A stretch of 64,000 nt of DNA from Paraspadella gotoi (lineage: Eukaryota; Chaetognatha): contig CM119263.1 in the NCBI GenBank assembly GCA_051294375.1, positions 11,633,130 to 11,697,129 of the forward strand, given 5' to 3'. Shown here one piece after another: positions 25,631 to 38,239 of the stretch (the stretch's first letter is position 1; every line of letters begins with the position of its first letter). The notes beneath the pieces are model-generated. The model was not told the origin of the DNA. It ran no database searches and was given only the letters and a program-made list of their open reading frames with translations. A program made the position numbers and the translations under genes.

Positions 25631-25631
25631 G
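25599..25631 (+). repeat. (CT)n microsatellite
   Basis: CT repeat with one TTTC interruption. Confidence 0.9.
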
Positions 25632-25639
25632 TTCTCCCT

Positions 25640-26540
25640 TCGACCCTTTGACCCTCAGTGTTTCCGTTAAGTTTGTTGTCGGTTGCGTTTATTTCTTTTC
25701 CACCTCTCGTCGGCCCGGCTCCCCTTCCCCATTCAGAATCCGGGTTCTCCATTCAGAATTCCTAATCCCGGTTCTCAATTCAGAATTCTGAATGCCGGCT
25801 CCCTATTCTTACTCGAGAGGAGAACATGATTTTTCGATATCAAAGACTTTTTTGTCAACAAGGACGTCGTGTAATTACTCCCCCCTCCACAGAAAAAAAA
25901 ATAGACAAGGAAAAGATGAAAAAGGAAAGAAGAGAAAAAATAAAACCCAAGTTTTACATTTCTATGTATGTATTTATTTTAATATTTTATTCTTGAAGTT
26001 ATGTTAAATTTATTTAATTTAAAAGTGATTTATTTGTTTTTCTCTATTTTCGTTAAATATGAAAATTTAAATTTAACCGCTTAACGTTTTTGTAGCTTTT
26101 CTTCTCGTGATTTGTCTTTTGGGTGTGAAACTCACTGAGATTCTCTGCTTTATGCTGATCCCTGATCCGTGAATCCTGACCTGACCTGAACTATGACCCA
26201 ATGACCCGTCTTCAATCTTGACGCATCTGCTCATGACCAATAAGGTGTGCCAGAATTTCACGAAGAGTTATCCCATATAATGTCCTTCTAATAAAATCGA
26301 TTTTAATTGTAAAACTTTAAATTGATTCAGTCTATTGACGCTCTGAAGCATTTAAGTATTTCATAGTATGTGAAAACTTTTTTTGCAAAACATTTTAACT
26401 TTTAATAACGAATACTGATAGAGGTCCAAAAGGTAAAGAAAATGTTGATAATAAGTTGTCAAAAAAATAAAAAAAAGTTATCACTATATCGTCAATTGAC
26501 GAATTTGATCTTTTCTTTAATTTTTACAGATAAAAAATGA
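25640..26540. other. Non-coding DNA
   Basis: Nothing recognised except short repeats of ATTCAGAAT and GGTTCTCA at 25733-25790 (three loose copies). The rest is AT-rich. Confidence 0.4.
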
Positions 26541-26544
26541 GAGA

Positions 26545-26611
26545 CAAATTTTGAAAGAGATGTAACAACGATTTTTATTTTCATTCGTTGTTGAATCTCT
26601 TTCAAAATTTG
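26545..26611 (+). repeat. Near-perfect hairpin, about 26-bp arms
   Basis: CAAATTTTGAAAGAGAT and TAACAACGA on the left pair with TCGTTGTTGAATCTCTTTCAAAATTTG on the right, with one bulged G and a 13-nt loop. It could be a small inverted repeat, a tiny MITE or a miRNA-like precursor. It occurs once in the window. Confidence 0.8.
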
Positions 26612-26889
26612 AATCTAATTTTAAAAACACAACGAAAGAAATGATATTACACAAAAGATAAAAAATTAAGATTAAAAAAATTGTAATAATATAATCTTTT
26701 ATATTTGTAACTTTTTGAGCTCCATCAGAATTCGATAGAAAAAATCTTTAAATCTCCAATTGTGACAATATCTAGTATATGAGAGAGTTTTCAGTCTGTT
26801 CCACCTTAATGACCAATGACCAACCCTCCCGCTTTTCTGGGTCGAATTCCCATCTCTCCCTCAAAGTCAAAGATAATTAATTCCCTTCT

Positions 26890-27162
26890 TCACGAATCCC
26901 TCTGCTTTTTTAAATGTGTTGTCAAAGCTTTTTTTAGAAACGTGTCGCTCAGGCAGAACAGAGTCTCCTCGTGAAGAAGTTTGTGCAAAATCGAGTCAAC
27001 CTGTTGTATCACGGCCTCAACCATTTCTTTGGACGACGACCCTGTCTGCTTTCTCGCATCGCACGATATCGCTTTATCACCTCGGTTCCTTCCCATGAGC
27101 GACCTGACACGGTTTTTTCTTGAGACTTTCGTGGCGTCCACTTTCTTACTTTCTCTCAGCAT
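26890..27162 (-). CDS. Possible small hypothetical protein (90 aa)
   Basis: A complete open frame with balanced composition, unlike most frames here. It has a basic N-terminus (RKNRVRSLMGRNRG) and a probable amphipathic helix, SKEMVEAVIQQVDSILHKLL. A stop codon lies directly before the ATG, so the start is forced unless an acceptor lies inside. There is no recognised domain and no signal peptide. It may be a chance frame or an exon of a longer gene. Confidence 0.28.
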   Translation of the reverse strand: MLRESKKVDATKVSRKNRVRSLMGRNRGDKAISCDARKQTGSSSKEMVEAVIQQVDSILHKLLHEETLFCLSDTFLKKALTTHLKKQRDS

Positions 27163-27169
27163 TCACCCA

Positions 27170-28590
27170 ACACATTTTCTCACCTTTGTGTTTAAAGAAT
27201 ATCCTTTCTTTTTCGTAACTCAATTAAAAACATTGCATCGGTGATAGTGATCTTTCACAACTTCATCTTTATCCAATATTCTTCCTTTTTCCAGGTTCCC
27301 CGTAACCGCAACGTTTAACCCCAGACCTTTTCCCCACCCTTCACCCCAACCAAGCAGCCCTCTTACTAAAAACTCTTTTCACGCCAACACGTGATTCTTC
27401 ACACGCTGCGCCTTCTCAGTTTTGTTGTCTAAAACGTTTTTCTTTTGTCTCACGACTCGTTGCAATCTCCATGCCTCGGTTTTGCCGAACAAGTTCGTCT
27501 CGAACTCCACATGTATTAAAACTAAATCCCGGAGTTATGTGAAAATTGTTTTCCCTTTACGCTTTTGAATTTGAAATCACTTTAAAGCGAAACGAGTAAA
27601 CAAAATAAATTAGAAGGAAAACACATCTCTTTTCTTTCACTCAAAAAAAAGAAACAAAAAAGTAAAAGAAAAAAAAACATTAAGTTATGAAATCGCGCTG
27701 AAACTAGTCGACTCAAAACGGAAGTAAGAACGAACGACCGACCTGTAAAAATATCAAGTCGACAAGATAAAAACTAAAGAACTTCCCCGGAATTTAATGT
27801 CAGCAATTAAACAAAAGACGTTCCTCGTATTTTTTTACGAGATATCGTTAGCCGTAGCCGCGGAAAATAAACCGAGTTGGCCACGAGGCGCCTTCATGAC
27901 GCGTTTCTATGGTAACTTCGTCCTCCCGCTTTTCACGAGCCAGAAAAAAAAAGCTTGACGCGGTTTATTTTTCATTAGCGTCCTGGATGACAGAGCTATT
28001 TTTTTGAATTATTCAAAACCAACAAGCCAATAAAAAATGCATTTTTTTTCATACGATTCTCATATTCCGAAAAAAAAAATGAAGAGCCGATGAAATGGAC
28101 TAGTTCGAGTGACCGAGCACGTTTTCGATAATTACTCCCTCTTTTCGCTCCATATATTCTAACTTCCCTGCGACTTACCCACAAGAAGGGCCAAGATAAA
28201 ACTCGTCGTCTTCATAGTGACTTTATTCGTTCGATTCTTTTTCGGTGAAGCAAAAGTAAAATGCGAAAGAATTTACTCGCAGCTTACCCGAGAATGTTTG
28301 CCTATTAAGTATTTTATTCTGCGAGGAGAATTTTCGGGATCGACGTTGATTTTAAGTTCAATAAAAGATAAGGTTTTGTTGACTTGGCGTCTCGGGTTTT
28401 ATTTGCGAATTCGTTGCCCTATGAAGTTGAAGTGAAAATAGTGCGAGGAAAAAAAAAGGAATGTTTAAATTTAGTTCTCGAGTATAGAAATAACATACGT
28501 ACGGTTATAGAATCTTTATTACAATTTTGTGTTAGTTCCCTTCATCATCTGAATTTTGTTTAATATGTAATACAAGTTGCTATTGTTATA
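27170..28590. other. Non-coding DNA
   Basis: Pyrimidine-rich first half, then AT-rich. A CpG-rich patch (GTAGCCGCGG...ACGAGGCGCC) lies at 27848-27915. No gene is recognised. Confidence 0.4.
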
Positions 28591-28591
28591 A

Positions 28592-28970
28592 CAAGAACGG
28601 TATTTCCAAAGTGTTGCGCCGCAGTGACTTTATTTTCACGTGTATTTCCTTTTGATCACATGATATGACATGACATTACATGACTAAAAACACTTTTTTG
28701 CTCATGAATTTATGACATGCACTGCATAAAAATTCCGTCTTTTATTCTTTATAATTTTATGAATTCCTAAAGGTGGCCCTTACAGTCCCTTAGATTTTAG
28801 GTTTTTTCTGTCTTAACAAATGAGCAATCACCTATAAAAAAATAATATGCATTTTTAATGTAAGTGGGACAGACCGACGGAGCGACATACCGGCAGACCG
28901 ACTGACAGACGGACCGACCGACCGAAAAATAACTTATTGAGTTGCTCCGCGAGTACTCGCGGCGCAACTA
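28592..28970 (+). repeat. CGCGAGTACTCGCG dispersed family, fullest copy
   Basis: It begins with CAAGAACGGTATTTCCAAA and GTTGCGCCGCAGTGACTTTA. It ends with TTGCTCCGCGAGTACTCGCG followed by GCGCAAC, so GTTGCGCCGC at 28613 and its reverse complement at the 3' end form a 10-bp inverted pair. The 3' end also holds a palindrome around GAGTACTC. There is no coding capacity. Confidence 0.7.
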
Positions 28971-28974
28971 AAAA

Positions 28975-31670
28975 GCGGAACCTCTATTGAAAAATGGGCT
29001 GCAGATTTTCAATCCAAAAAAGGAAATTATAATATATTTCTAAAAAGTGGGTCGATTGGCATTGTTGCCAAAGTAGCCTTCCCATCATAGATATCAGTAC
29101 CAGCGGATTGTTTTCGCCTTTTGGAGCCAAACGCCATCTCATGCGGACAAAACATTACATACAAACAAAAGCTGCCCGTTGTCTTCTTCTTCGCGGCTCT
29201 GAAATTCCCGACGGCTCGCGCATATCGATTCCGATAAAGAGACCGAAACTTTCTTCACAGTCTCACGATTCTTATTCCTCACTCCTCCCTCCTCACCTTT
29301 CCTTATCTCTCTCACCCAATAAGTGAGAAACCGGCCAGACTTGATTCCGTGACAGAGACATTAAGGCAAAACGCAAAAGTGACAAATTGGTTTTCTTCCT
29401 TTTTTTTTTTTTTTTGAGCCTCCAAATTAAAAGGTTAGTGCGTCTCTCCTTTCTCTCAGGAAAAAAAACAGGAAAGAAGAAAGGTGATGGACAGGACTGA
29501 TGAACCCGAGTAATTTTCGGCATTCTTCTTTTATCTGTTTTTCGACTTGGATGTTGTATAAGTTATACACGGGAAAACGTTGATAATTCTGTGCTTGACT
29601 CGCTCATCGCTTCACAATATCAAGCGAATTTCCATGTGAGGACAGATCGAGTCTCGTGTTTCCTCTTTTTTTTTTAAGACTCAACGTATCGTCTGGTTCC
29701 TCGCCCCAATCCCCTTCGCTCGATGCTTCTCGGGTTAGCGAGGCGATCCTCATTTGGGGCCAAGAAAGACGACGACTCGTAAAAAAGGCATCCATTTTAC
29801 ATCATTATGCCGCCTTTAACGACTCCGGAATCCATTACGTCATCGGAAGAGGCCGTCGGCGTCGCTTCTTTTGTTTACTCGGAAAAACTGGCGAGAGAAA
29901 ATAAAAAAAAAAGAACATCGCCCGAGTCGTGGTCGGTTTCGTGGTTATGGTTACGATTGCTGAAGACGATGAAATTATTGAAAAAAAAAAAAAAAAAAAA
30001 AACGAATTGGTTTGTCCACCGGGATATGATAACTGTCACGACATTAAATCACGACATAGCAACTTTGACAGGTTGCTCAATGCTCATACTCCTTCGAAGT
30101 CACGAAGGACTTGCGCTACGACGTCATTGCCATCGTCTTCGTCGCCGTTCAACGTCGTCGTCAACGGAAATACTGTGAACGCGTCGTAATTTACTCGGGA
30201 AAATAATTGATTCGCTCTCACTGCTCCGCCGCTGGCAGCGTCTCCTTTTCGAAAATAAAACATGACGTCTTCGTCGTCGTCGTTTTCGATATAATTGTTA
30301 ATCTTGTTGTTGCGCTGGAGTCGCGTCTTTTGTTTACGCCTCCGCTTTTCCCGTTCCGTTGCTTCACAAATCATCGAATGCAAACAACTAGAGATCTCCT
30401 CTCGCTCTCTGTCTCTCTCTCTCCCTTTCTCTCTTCTCAAAGGGGGAAAAAAGAAAAGAAAAGAAAAGAAAAACCAAGAGGAGATTTTGATTCTCTTTTC
30501 CCAACAACGGAATTCGTAATAATATTCTTGCGGAAGGCGAAGGGCGGAGAAAGAGAGAGAGAGAAAAAGGGAGAGCGAGAGTTTGGTGCGTTAGGGGGAG
30601 CTCAGGAGAAATAGATTGCTCTTGGTAGATGAAGCAACGCCGGCCATGTTGGAAAAGAATGGAAAAACGGCTGATGAGTTTGAAGAAATGAGACAAAAAG
30701 ATAAAAGAAAGAAAGGCAAGTAAGAAAAAAAATGGGGCGAGAAAGAATTGAAAAGCGAAAAAAACAACCAAACTTATCCGAAAGAGAAAAGAGCAAAGAG
30801 ACTACTATCAGTCAATCAGCGTAGGCAGCTTTTGCACCAATTACGTCCCTGGTGAACGAACACTACCGGTTCACATATATTTTTCACTTTCCTGGCGGCT
30901 TCTGATTCCCAGTCCCATTCACCTTCTTCCGCGGTCTGACCAACGCCCTCTCTGTCCGCCGATCAGTTTCACGAGTTCCTTTCACCATTTGAGAGTCTTC
31001 ACCGAAAGGAGAAGTTAAAGACGACGACGACGACGACGACGACGACGAATTCGTTTAAGTGAACGAGGTTCGTCGCGTGAAACGTCGAGCCTACTTCCTT
31101 CCTTTTACGGGGAAAGGGTTAATGCGATTAAGAGGCCAGTGGCGTTGGCGGCAAGAACGACGACGACGACGAATACGACGACGACGAAGCTGATTAATGA
31201 TTATATAGGAGAGAAAATGAATTTGACGACGAAAGAAGAATTCGAATTCACTAGGCCCTTCTATCTAACTATTGATACATGAAGTGTATAGACACCAATG
31301 CATTTAGGTTCAGTTGCTTATAAATCTTTCAGTTGGAACGGTCCTTCGAGGACAGCATCCACCGTCACACCTTTTTTAAGTTATTGTGATAAACTTCCCT
31401 TCATTAATCATATGGACACAGGACGAATCCACCTTCTGTTCCCATTCAATTTCATTTTCATGGTCCATACGTCACAACGGGTTTTTAAAACTATCTCTCT
31501 ATACACGAAAAAAGTGAATCTTTAAAAAATCGGAATAACTCTCCATTAATTTTTGGGATACCCAGGACATAAAATCGTTTCGTTTAAAATTATTTTCATG
31601 CCAGAAATCGCGGAGAAGTGAATTACTAAACGTAAGACGCTAAATCAAACTAATTTAACAAATTTACGGT
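28975..31670. other. Non-coding DNA with purine/pyrimidine bias
   Basis: Long open frames here follow base-composition bias. An A-run of about 20 lies near 29982-30001. (ACG)n triplet repeats lie at 31021-31049 and 31160-31190. A CRE-like TTACGTCAT is at 29836. No gene is recognised. Confidence 0.4.
31021..31049 (+). repeat. (ACG)n triplet repeat
   Basis: Nine to ten ACG units. A second, broken run lies at 31160-31190. Confidence 0.9.
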
Positions 31671-31674
31671 GACG

Positions 31675-31850
31675 CCTCCAGTCACTGGCGCGGTTACCCT
31701 AGGACGGTCTCGCTTTGCCAACGCAGAGGGAAGTCGTGAAGACTGTGGATGGAACACTACGCCTGTGATGGTGTGTTCCCCCTCTGAGCCAATGTATTTG
31801 GCTGAAGGATGGTGGACGTGAGGCGGTGTGAATATACCGCGACAGGTGTT
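31675..31850 (+). repeat. Dispersed repeat, GGTTACCCTAGGACGG family
   Basis: The block from CAGTCACTGGCGCGGTTACC through GCTTTGCCAACGCAGAGGGA to GGACGTGAGGCGGTGTGAAT is found inverted at 47104-47375. It also occurs twice, in noisy form, at 54110-54360 and 54610-54885. Its class is unknown; there is no clear tRNA head or ORF. Confidence 0.7.
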
Positions 31851-32030
31851 CGTTTTTCAGCCGTCCTGGTTAGTGTTTAGTGTTTAATGTTTTCAAATGA
31901 AAGTAATGAAACTAAAAATGGATCCAAACTGGAGGAAATTTCGGAGACTCACGAAAAAGTCGATGAGAATGGAAAGAGGAAAATTGCTTCGAAGAGGAAA
32001 AACGAAAATGGATAATGACTTGAAGGAAAA

Positions 32031-32185
32031 NNNNNNNNNNNNNNNNNNNNNNNNNNNNNNNNNNNNNNNNNNNNNNNNNNNNNNNNNNNNNNNNNNNNNN
32101 NNNNNNNNNNNNNNNNNNNNNNNNNNNNNNNNNNNNNNNNNNNNNNNNNNNNNNNNNNNNNNNNNNNNNNNNNNNNNNNNNNNNN
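32031..32185. other. Assembly gap (155 N)
   Basis: 155 N, followed by a G run. Confidence 0.98.
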
Positions 32186-32524
32186 GGGGGGGGGTAAGTG
32201 ACGCTCGACGGAGTGGAATGCCGTTTCAGCGAAAACGGAAGGAGTAAGAGGGACAGAGAGAGAGACAAAGAGAGAGACAGAATTATATATAAATATGTAT
32301 AATATATGAACGAATCCACATAATATATATATATATAAACTAATTTTTCACTACTTGTATTTCTCTATTTGCACTAAATGAGGTACAACTTTATTCCTCG
32401 TCGGATTTTAATTCAAGAAGTTTTAACAAAAACTATGAAAGTCTTGCCCAAAGTCAAATGGCTTGCGAACGACCCTGATTTATTTTTCGAGACATGTTTT
32501 GGCCTCCGGTTTTTGAGGGAGAAA

Positions 32525-32525
<1 letters not shown>

Positions 32526-32603
<78 letters not shown>

Positions 32604-32613
32604 AGAGAGAGAG

Positions 32614-32651
<38 letters not shown>

Positions 32652-32654
32652 TAG
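32526..32654 (+). repeat. Long imperfect (GA)n tract
   Basis: About 130 bp of GA repeats with GGA and AAGA interruptions. Confidence 0.95.
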
Positions 32655-33851
32655 AGAAAATTCTTTTATTATGAAATCAAAACCGACAGCGGTTTTTGGC
32701 CAAGGAAAAGGCAAGGTTGCATTCCAAAGTATTATCTACGAATTTTCAGTTATTTTGAATCTTGAACGTGATATATATTTTAATAAAAATAAACTTGTAT
32801 AGGAGCTCCTGATAACAATTTATCTATTGCAAATACATTTTTTATAATACAAATCAAATTTAAAAGAAAAATGACTTCTGCTCAGTTTTTTTTTCTCATT
32901 TTAGTTATTTTTGAGTTATATTTGTTTAAAAATAATTTGTCTCCAGCCTAATGAGAGTAACTTTGTAATTGATGCCGAAACCAAAAATTAAAGCGAAATC
33001 GGTTCTCTTGCAGTTTAGGATTGATCAACGCCCGTTGACAAAAGAGCATCGGCAAATGATGAAAACAAAAGAGACGGGTCGCCACGGGGAACATTTCTCT
33101 TAGTCTTACCGGACTCAATCAATCTCGCTTTTCCGATTTTCGCCCTCTTTAATGGGTATTACTACATAGACATTATTGGACAGGACGAACAAATCGTAGA
33201 TACAAAGAAATTTCCTATTCTGGTGAATGTTTTTTATTATGTTGAATTTCAACTTGATTCCAAGACGAGATGGTTTGCTTTAAAGAGAACGGCTTCGTGC
33301 CGTTGTTTTCACCTTGCCGTTTTCCACGCTTAAAGTAAAGAAAAGATTTACACAAAAACCCAGAGACGAAGGTAAACAAACGATTACCGAGGACAGATGG
33401 CGCATCGATCACGCCAAGTCTGATCCCGGCGTCGTTTCCGGGTTCACCTGAGCGCCATCAGTGATGCTGTACGTAATGCATCCGCCGCTCGCGACTTTCT
33501 CGTATCGATCAAATTTTTGGGAAAATTTCTTTGCAGGAGATAATGGTTTGCATAATTTTTCACTGCATTTCTCGTGACGTTAATTGATTAAGTCAAGATT
33601 CGAATTTTATGGACCTTTATTTATGGAATAGGGATTGACAACAAAGTTTTTGCGACCTACTGCCAACCTCTTAAGGGTGGGCTAAACTAACTTTGCCGCG
33701 ATCTCGCACCAACTGAGACCACTTCGTTATGACCCAATGTCACGAGCGCGCGATCGAAACGACCATGGGTCACCTGACATCTCTTGACTTTGGCCAGAAA
33801 ATCGCAACGTCGCTTTAAACGTCATTCCTTGATGGATTCGCTCGCTCCCGA

Positions 33852-33856
<5 letters not shown>

Positions 33857-33905
<49 letters not shown>
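33857..33905 (+). repeat. (GA)n microsatellite
   Basis: About 48 bp of perfect GA repeats. Confidence 0.95.
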
Positions 33906-33907
<2 letters not shown>

Positions 33908-34286
33908 ACAAAATAGACAATGCCAAACGCAAAAACCTGGATATTAAACTCCCCTTTAATTTCAATTCATTTCATTTCAATTCGTCCGGCAGGAAGAAAA
34001 GTAATTTTGACCCGTACATACTTAATTTAAAAAAAAAAGGAAAAAAAAAGGTGCGATTTATAGAAAAATCTGGGACGAGAGGAATAATAAAGACAAAGAA
34101 AGAAGAAAAAGAGCAGAGGAACCATTAACAAAAAACAAAAAAAACTATGAAAAAAGAGGGGGAAAAAAAAAAAGAAATAAAGAAAAGGAAAAGTGACGGA
34201 AGGACGTTCCAACGGCGAACCTTCACCGCTCGAATTCGAGGTTGGCTATTCACTCAATCTTCGTCTCTCCTAAACTCAATCTTCTG

Positions 34287-34289
<3 letters not shown>

Positions 34290-34369
<80 letters not shown>
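34290..34369 (+). repeat. (GA)n microsatellite
   Basis: About 80 bp of GA with one AAG step. Confidence 0.95.
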
Positions 34370-34372
<3 letters not shown>

Positions 34373-34519
34373 AAAGAAAATTTTTCGCTCTGAAGAACAT
34401 ATTTCCCTTCGCTCGAATTAAACCTCAAAAGCCTCGATCAAAAAAAATACCCCGACCAAAATGGAACATGACGAGCTCGACGATAATTTTCAAAACATTC
34501 ACTATGATTTAATATCCTA

Positions 34520-34529
34520 NNNNNNNNNN
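34520..34529. other. Assembly gap (10 N)
   Basis: Exactly ten N. Confidence 0.98.
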
Positions 34530-35930
34530 AATATTGAGTAATTGACGCCTTATTTCTCGTAGCTTTTATTATCAAAAAAGGAGTAATGTGATTGATTTAT
34601 TTTTTCCCAAAACACCATCCCGTTTTCATATTTTCATATTCTTGTATTCTTTTATCTTTCGTTGGTTCTTGCAATGATTTGGCCTCGGAACTCGTCACGC
34701 GAAAATTTGAAATGGCAATGGTTTTATGACTTGCTTCTTCATCTTTCCGCCTCTTTCCTCGCATCCGGAAGACGTTTTATTCACGTTTTCCTCATTTTTT
34801 TGTGAAGCTTTTATGACTAACACCGAGGTGAGATGTTTTGATTTCGAATGGATGTTTTATGAATTCTATAACAGTGTGATGATATTGAGATCGTCATAAG
34901 TACCGAATGGAGCTCTCGAAAGTCTGACGATATCTGAATGAAAAAGCCGGAGGAGTCCAATATTGCGTCTTACATATTGGAGGAAAGACGATGGTTGCTG
35001 AACTCGGGATGAACCCTTAACCTCCTTTTTCTCTAAAGTTATTTCATCTTACAGGCTGCCGAATAACGTTTAAGTTATATTCAAACAGAATGTAATTCAG
35101 TATTGTTTGGTTTTTCTTTCATATTTTATAATTTGAATAAAAACTAAGATAACCGTAAAAAAAAAACCTATCAGGCAAATCAGCGACTCCAAAAATAATA
35201 TATGGATGTTTGAAAGCTTGCAGGGACTTGCTATGTCATTATCTTGTTAGAGTGATGGAGGCCTTAAACAAACCAAAGCCTGTCCAAAGTCGGGGGCAAT
35301 ATAGCTTATCTATTAAATGAATGAATAATTTTTATATTGGTTGTACCAATTTTATATATTTACTAGTATCTGTGAAATAGTTATTTTAATACTAATACTT
35401 AATTTACATTTTCTACTTTTCATTGAACGCAAGTTTTCCTATATTTTTTAGGGCTAACGTAGAAGCAAAAAAAAAACAAATAAAAAAAACAACGGCCCTG
35501 AAGATAGAAGAAAAAAAAAGGGGGGAAAAAAAGGAAAGGTTGCAGCTGAAAGACGTCAAGTAGAAAAAATAGTGATTTATCTCCCTCGAGTTTCTAGTTT
35601 AAGGACGACGCCGGAAGTGGCGCCGCGTAATTGCCGGCGTCGCCGTATCGATGGTAACGACCCCGCCGCTCCGTGTCGTCGTTCACTCGGCGTCGGCGCT
35701 GTCGGGCGTCGGTTTAAGCCGACGGGCTGATGTAGCGCGCGACCTTCGTTTCGCCAGCCGCTTGAAGGAGAAAGCCGAACACACGACTCACGTGACTCTA
35801 ATTAACAGTAATTTCGAACATCGACTCTTGAAAACAAGCACAAGAGACGGTGTGATTTTGTCCTAAATAATAGCCGAAAACTACGTATATATAGTTATAA
35901 TTTATATACGTATATTCTTTGAATTATGAT
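34530..35930. other. Non-coding DNA with a repeat fragment and a CpG-rich patch
   Basis: 35280-35352 matches the repeat at 3440-3510. 35605-35770 is a CpG-rich, GC-rich patch (GCCGGCGTCGCCG) that could be a promoter, but no gene start was assigned to it. Confidence 0.4.
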
Positions 35931-36255
35931 GGACTAAAATCCACCAACCGTTTATCATCGGCCATTGGTGCAGGAGGCAAGTCGTTCGCCTCCCAACACA
36001 AAGGTCCGGGGTTCTAACCCAGTGGTCGTCTGACAGTTGAGAGGAACGGGACGCTTAACCGCCTATAAAAGGGTGTTACAGCCTGATCCGAAGCTCATGG
36101 ACTGCTTATATTTAACGGTTCGGTCACTAACTCATAACAATTACCACTGTCTCACAGTTAAGAGAGACCGGGCGCTGTCACACGGTGTTAGCCTATCCGA
36201 TGCTCATGGACTGCTTATATCGAACGGTTCTGTCACTAACACATAAAAATTATTT
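35930..36255 (+). repeat. tRNA-derived SINE-like element, family 2, with duplicated tail
   Basis: The head reads CCATTGGTGCAGGAGGCAAG, which contains an A-box-like TGGTGCAGGAGG, then GGTCCGGGGTTCTAACCC, which serves as a B box. The tail unit (CTGATCCGAAGCTCATGGAC ... GGTCACTAACTCATAA) is present twice. The head recurs inverted at 40790-40945 and the tail alone at 6420. This supports a SINE with a repeated tail module. Confidence 0.65.
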
Positions 36256-37386
36256 CTGCCTCTTCAGAATCCAGTATTGCTTTTGATATTCATAAATAGA
36301 AGTGAAATACCAAGAGAATTTATGAACTACCGTTGTATGTATAAAAACTTTCTCAGTAAATTTTCTAAAGAAGAAAAAATAAAAAAGGAAAGCGGGCGGA
36401 TATCGACCTCTTGCCATGGTCAAAGAGTCTCATGGACTCTCCCCTGATGCTGTCGTCACCACCGTTAGCCCAGCAGCCACCTCCGCCAACGCCTCCGCCG
36501 CCATCCCTGTCCAAATTGACAGTGAATATTTAACCATGGGCTTATTTCGCGTTGTTTGTTGTCGCACGCAGAACAAAAAGTTCGCGGTAAATGGGTTTTC
36601 CCTTTTTTCTTTCCGGAGATTCGAGGACAATAAATAATCCAAATGTTTATATTTGGGTTTTTCAAAGTTCAAAGTGATAAAACGTGTTTAAGAAAAAAGG
36701 CGCCTTGTTTTACGACGCGCGATAAACGACATAAATAAGACGAAGCTCGCGCTTTTTCGAGGCCGAACAAAAAAAAAAAAGAGTTTCTTTTAGATTCTTT
36801 CATTCCAAGGAAGAACCATTTCTGAGAAATGATGGAAAACTTGGAGTCGAGGTCGATTACCGTTTTGGCGAAAGACTTGGCTCCCATTTCAGCGGGAAAA
36901 TCGAGTATCATTGAGGTCCTTTCTCAGTTGGCACCTTTGGATAGAATTTTGGGGAAAAGAGGCTATTTGGCTACGCGAATTCTCCCCAGTCTCCGCAACT
37001 CGTTCCTTGGCAGATGCCTTCCAAAGTTTTTCCCCTTGAGCGGCGAACCGACCAAGTCGCGCACGATTTACCAACCGAGGAAAATAAAAATTTGAACCGC
37101 CACTCAAAGTCAACCTGACGTTTTTACCGTCGCTGTCGTCGCAAAATTCAAAAGGCTCGTCTCAAAGCGCCGCCATTTTTTTTGTCCCGATCTCTAACGA
37201 TCCTCTTGCCGCCTGGTAGCGCGATCTACCAATCCTTCATTTATCATCTAATCATCGAAGCTCAACGCAGGAAGTCAATTTACTCATCACTTCTCTTCGT
37301 ACGTCAATTGCCAAGTGAGTCGATTCAGTGGATTATTTTTTTTTTTTTGCGCAGAGGAAACCCATCGATTGTTCACTTGATTCAGA

Positions 37387-37438
37387 AAGAGAGAGAGAGA
37401 GAGAGAGAGATGTAGAGAGAGAGAGAGAGAGAGAGAGT
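37387..37438 (+). repeat. (GA)n microsatellite
   Basis: Two GA blocks separated by TGTA. Confidence 0.93.
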
Positions 37439-38173
37439 TGGGGAAGAAGGCGGCACTTTAAAACAGGTATAACTATAAATTTCATTCAGTCGCTTTAATT
37501 TTTAAACCGCATTTACATACAAATTAGTTTCGGCGAGGATATTCGGAGTCCGCGGCATCAGCGGCGTCGGCTGCGTCTGTGGCGTCGGCGGCTGTTTCGT
37601 CGGTCACGACTGCGTGTTTTAAAATCACTGATGAAACATTCGTTTTGCTCGTTTGCTTTCTTTTGTTGTTGTTTTTCCTTTTCCCCTTCCACTTGTTACT
37701 TACTCGTCTTAATTGCTTTCGAGGTTTTTTTTCTCCTTGTTGCGCTTTTGTTCGTAACGAATTACGAAGAGAAACGCCCTAAGCGTCGCGGGTCGCAGGT
37801 CGAAATCACGACAGTCTTGAGGTGCTAAAAACGAACTAGCTGCATGTGGTGGTTGAGGATAAGAAAAAATTTCGCTTCTGGCGGTGTCGTTGTTAACTTT
37901 TGATGGAAGCTCACAATTTTTTTAGAATTTCATTATTATAAATAATAAAATAAAATATAATGCTGGAGCTCAGTTCAAACAATAATTCCACTGGCCGAAT
38001 CCTTTAAAGTTCATCGACAAATTGTGCGTAAAATTTATGAAATATAATTAAAAACAATATTTAAACAAAGCCAAACGTCTTAATCTAAAATAGAAATAAA
38101 AACAACTCTGACTCTGAGTTTCATCAATCTCAATTTCAGGGAAAAACTCGTTTAATGTTCTCTTTACCTTGCC

Positions 38174-38239
38174 CTTTTTTCTTTTTTCTTTTTTCTTTTT
38201 TCTTTTTTCTTTTTTCTTTTTTCTTTTTTCTTTTTTCTT
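38174..38239 (+). repeat. (TTTTTC)n hexanucleotide repeat
   Basis: About nine units of CTTTTTT-like sequence in tandem. Confidence 0.9.
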
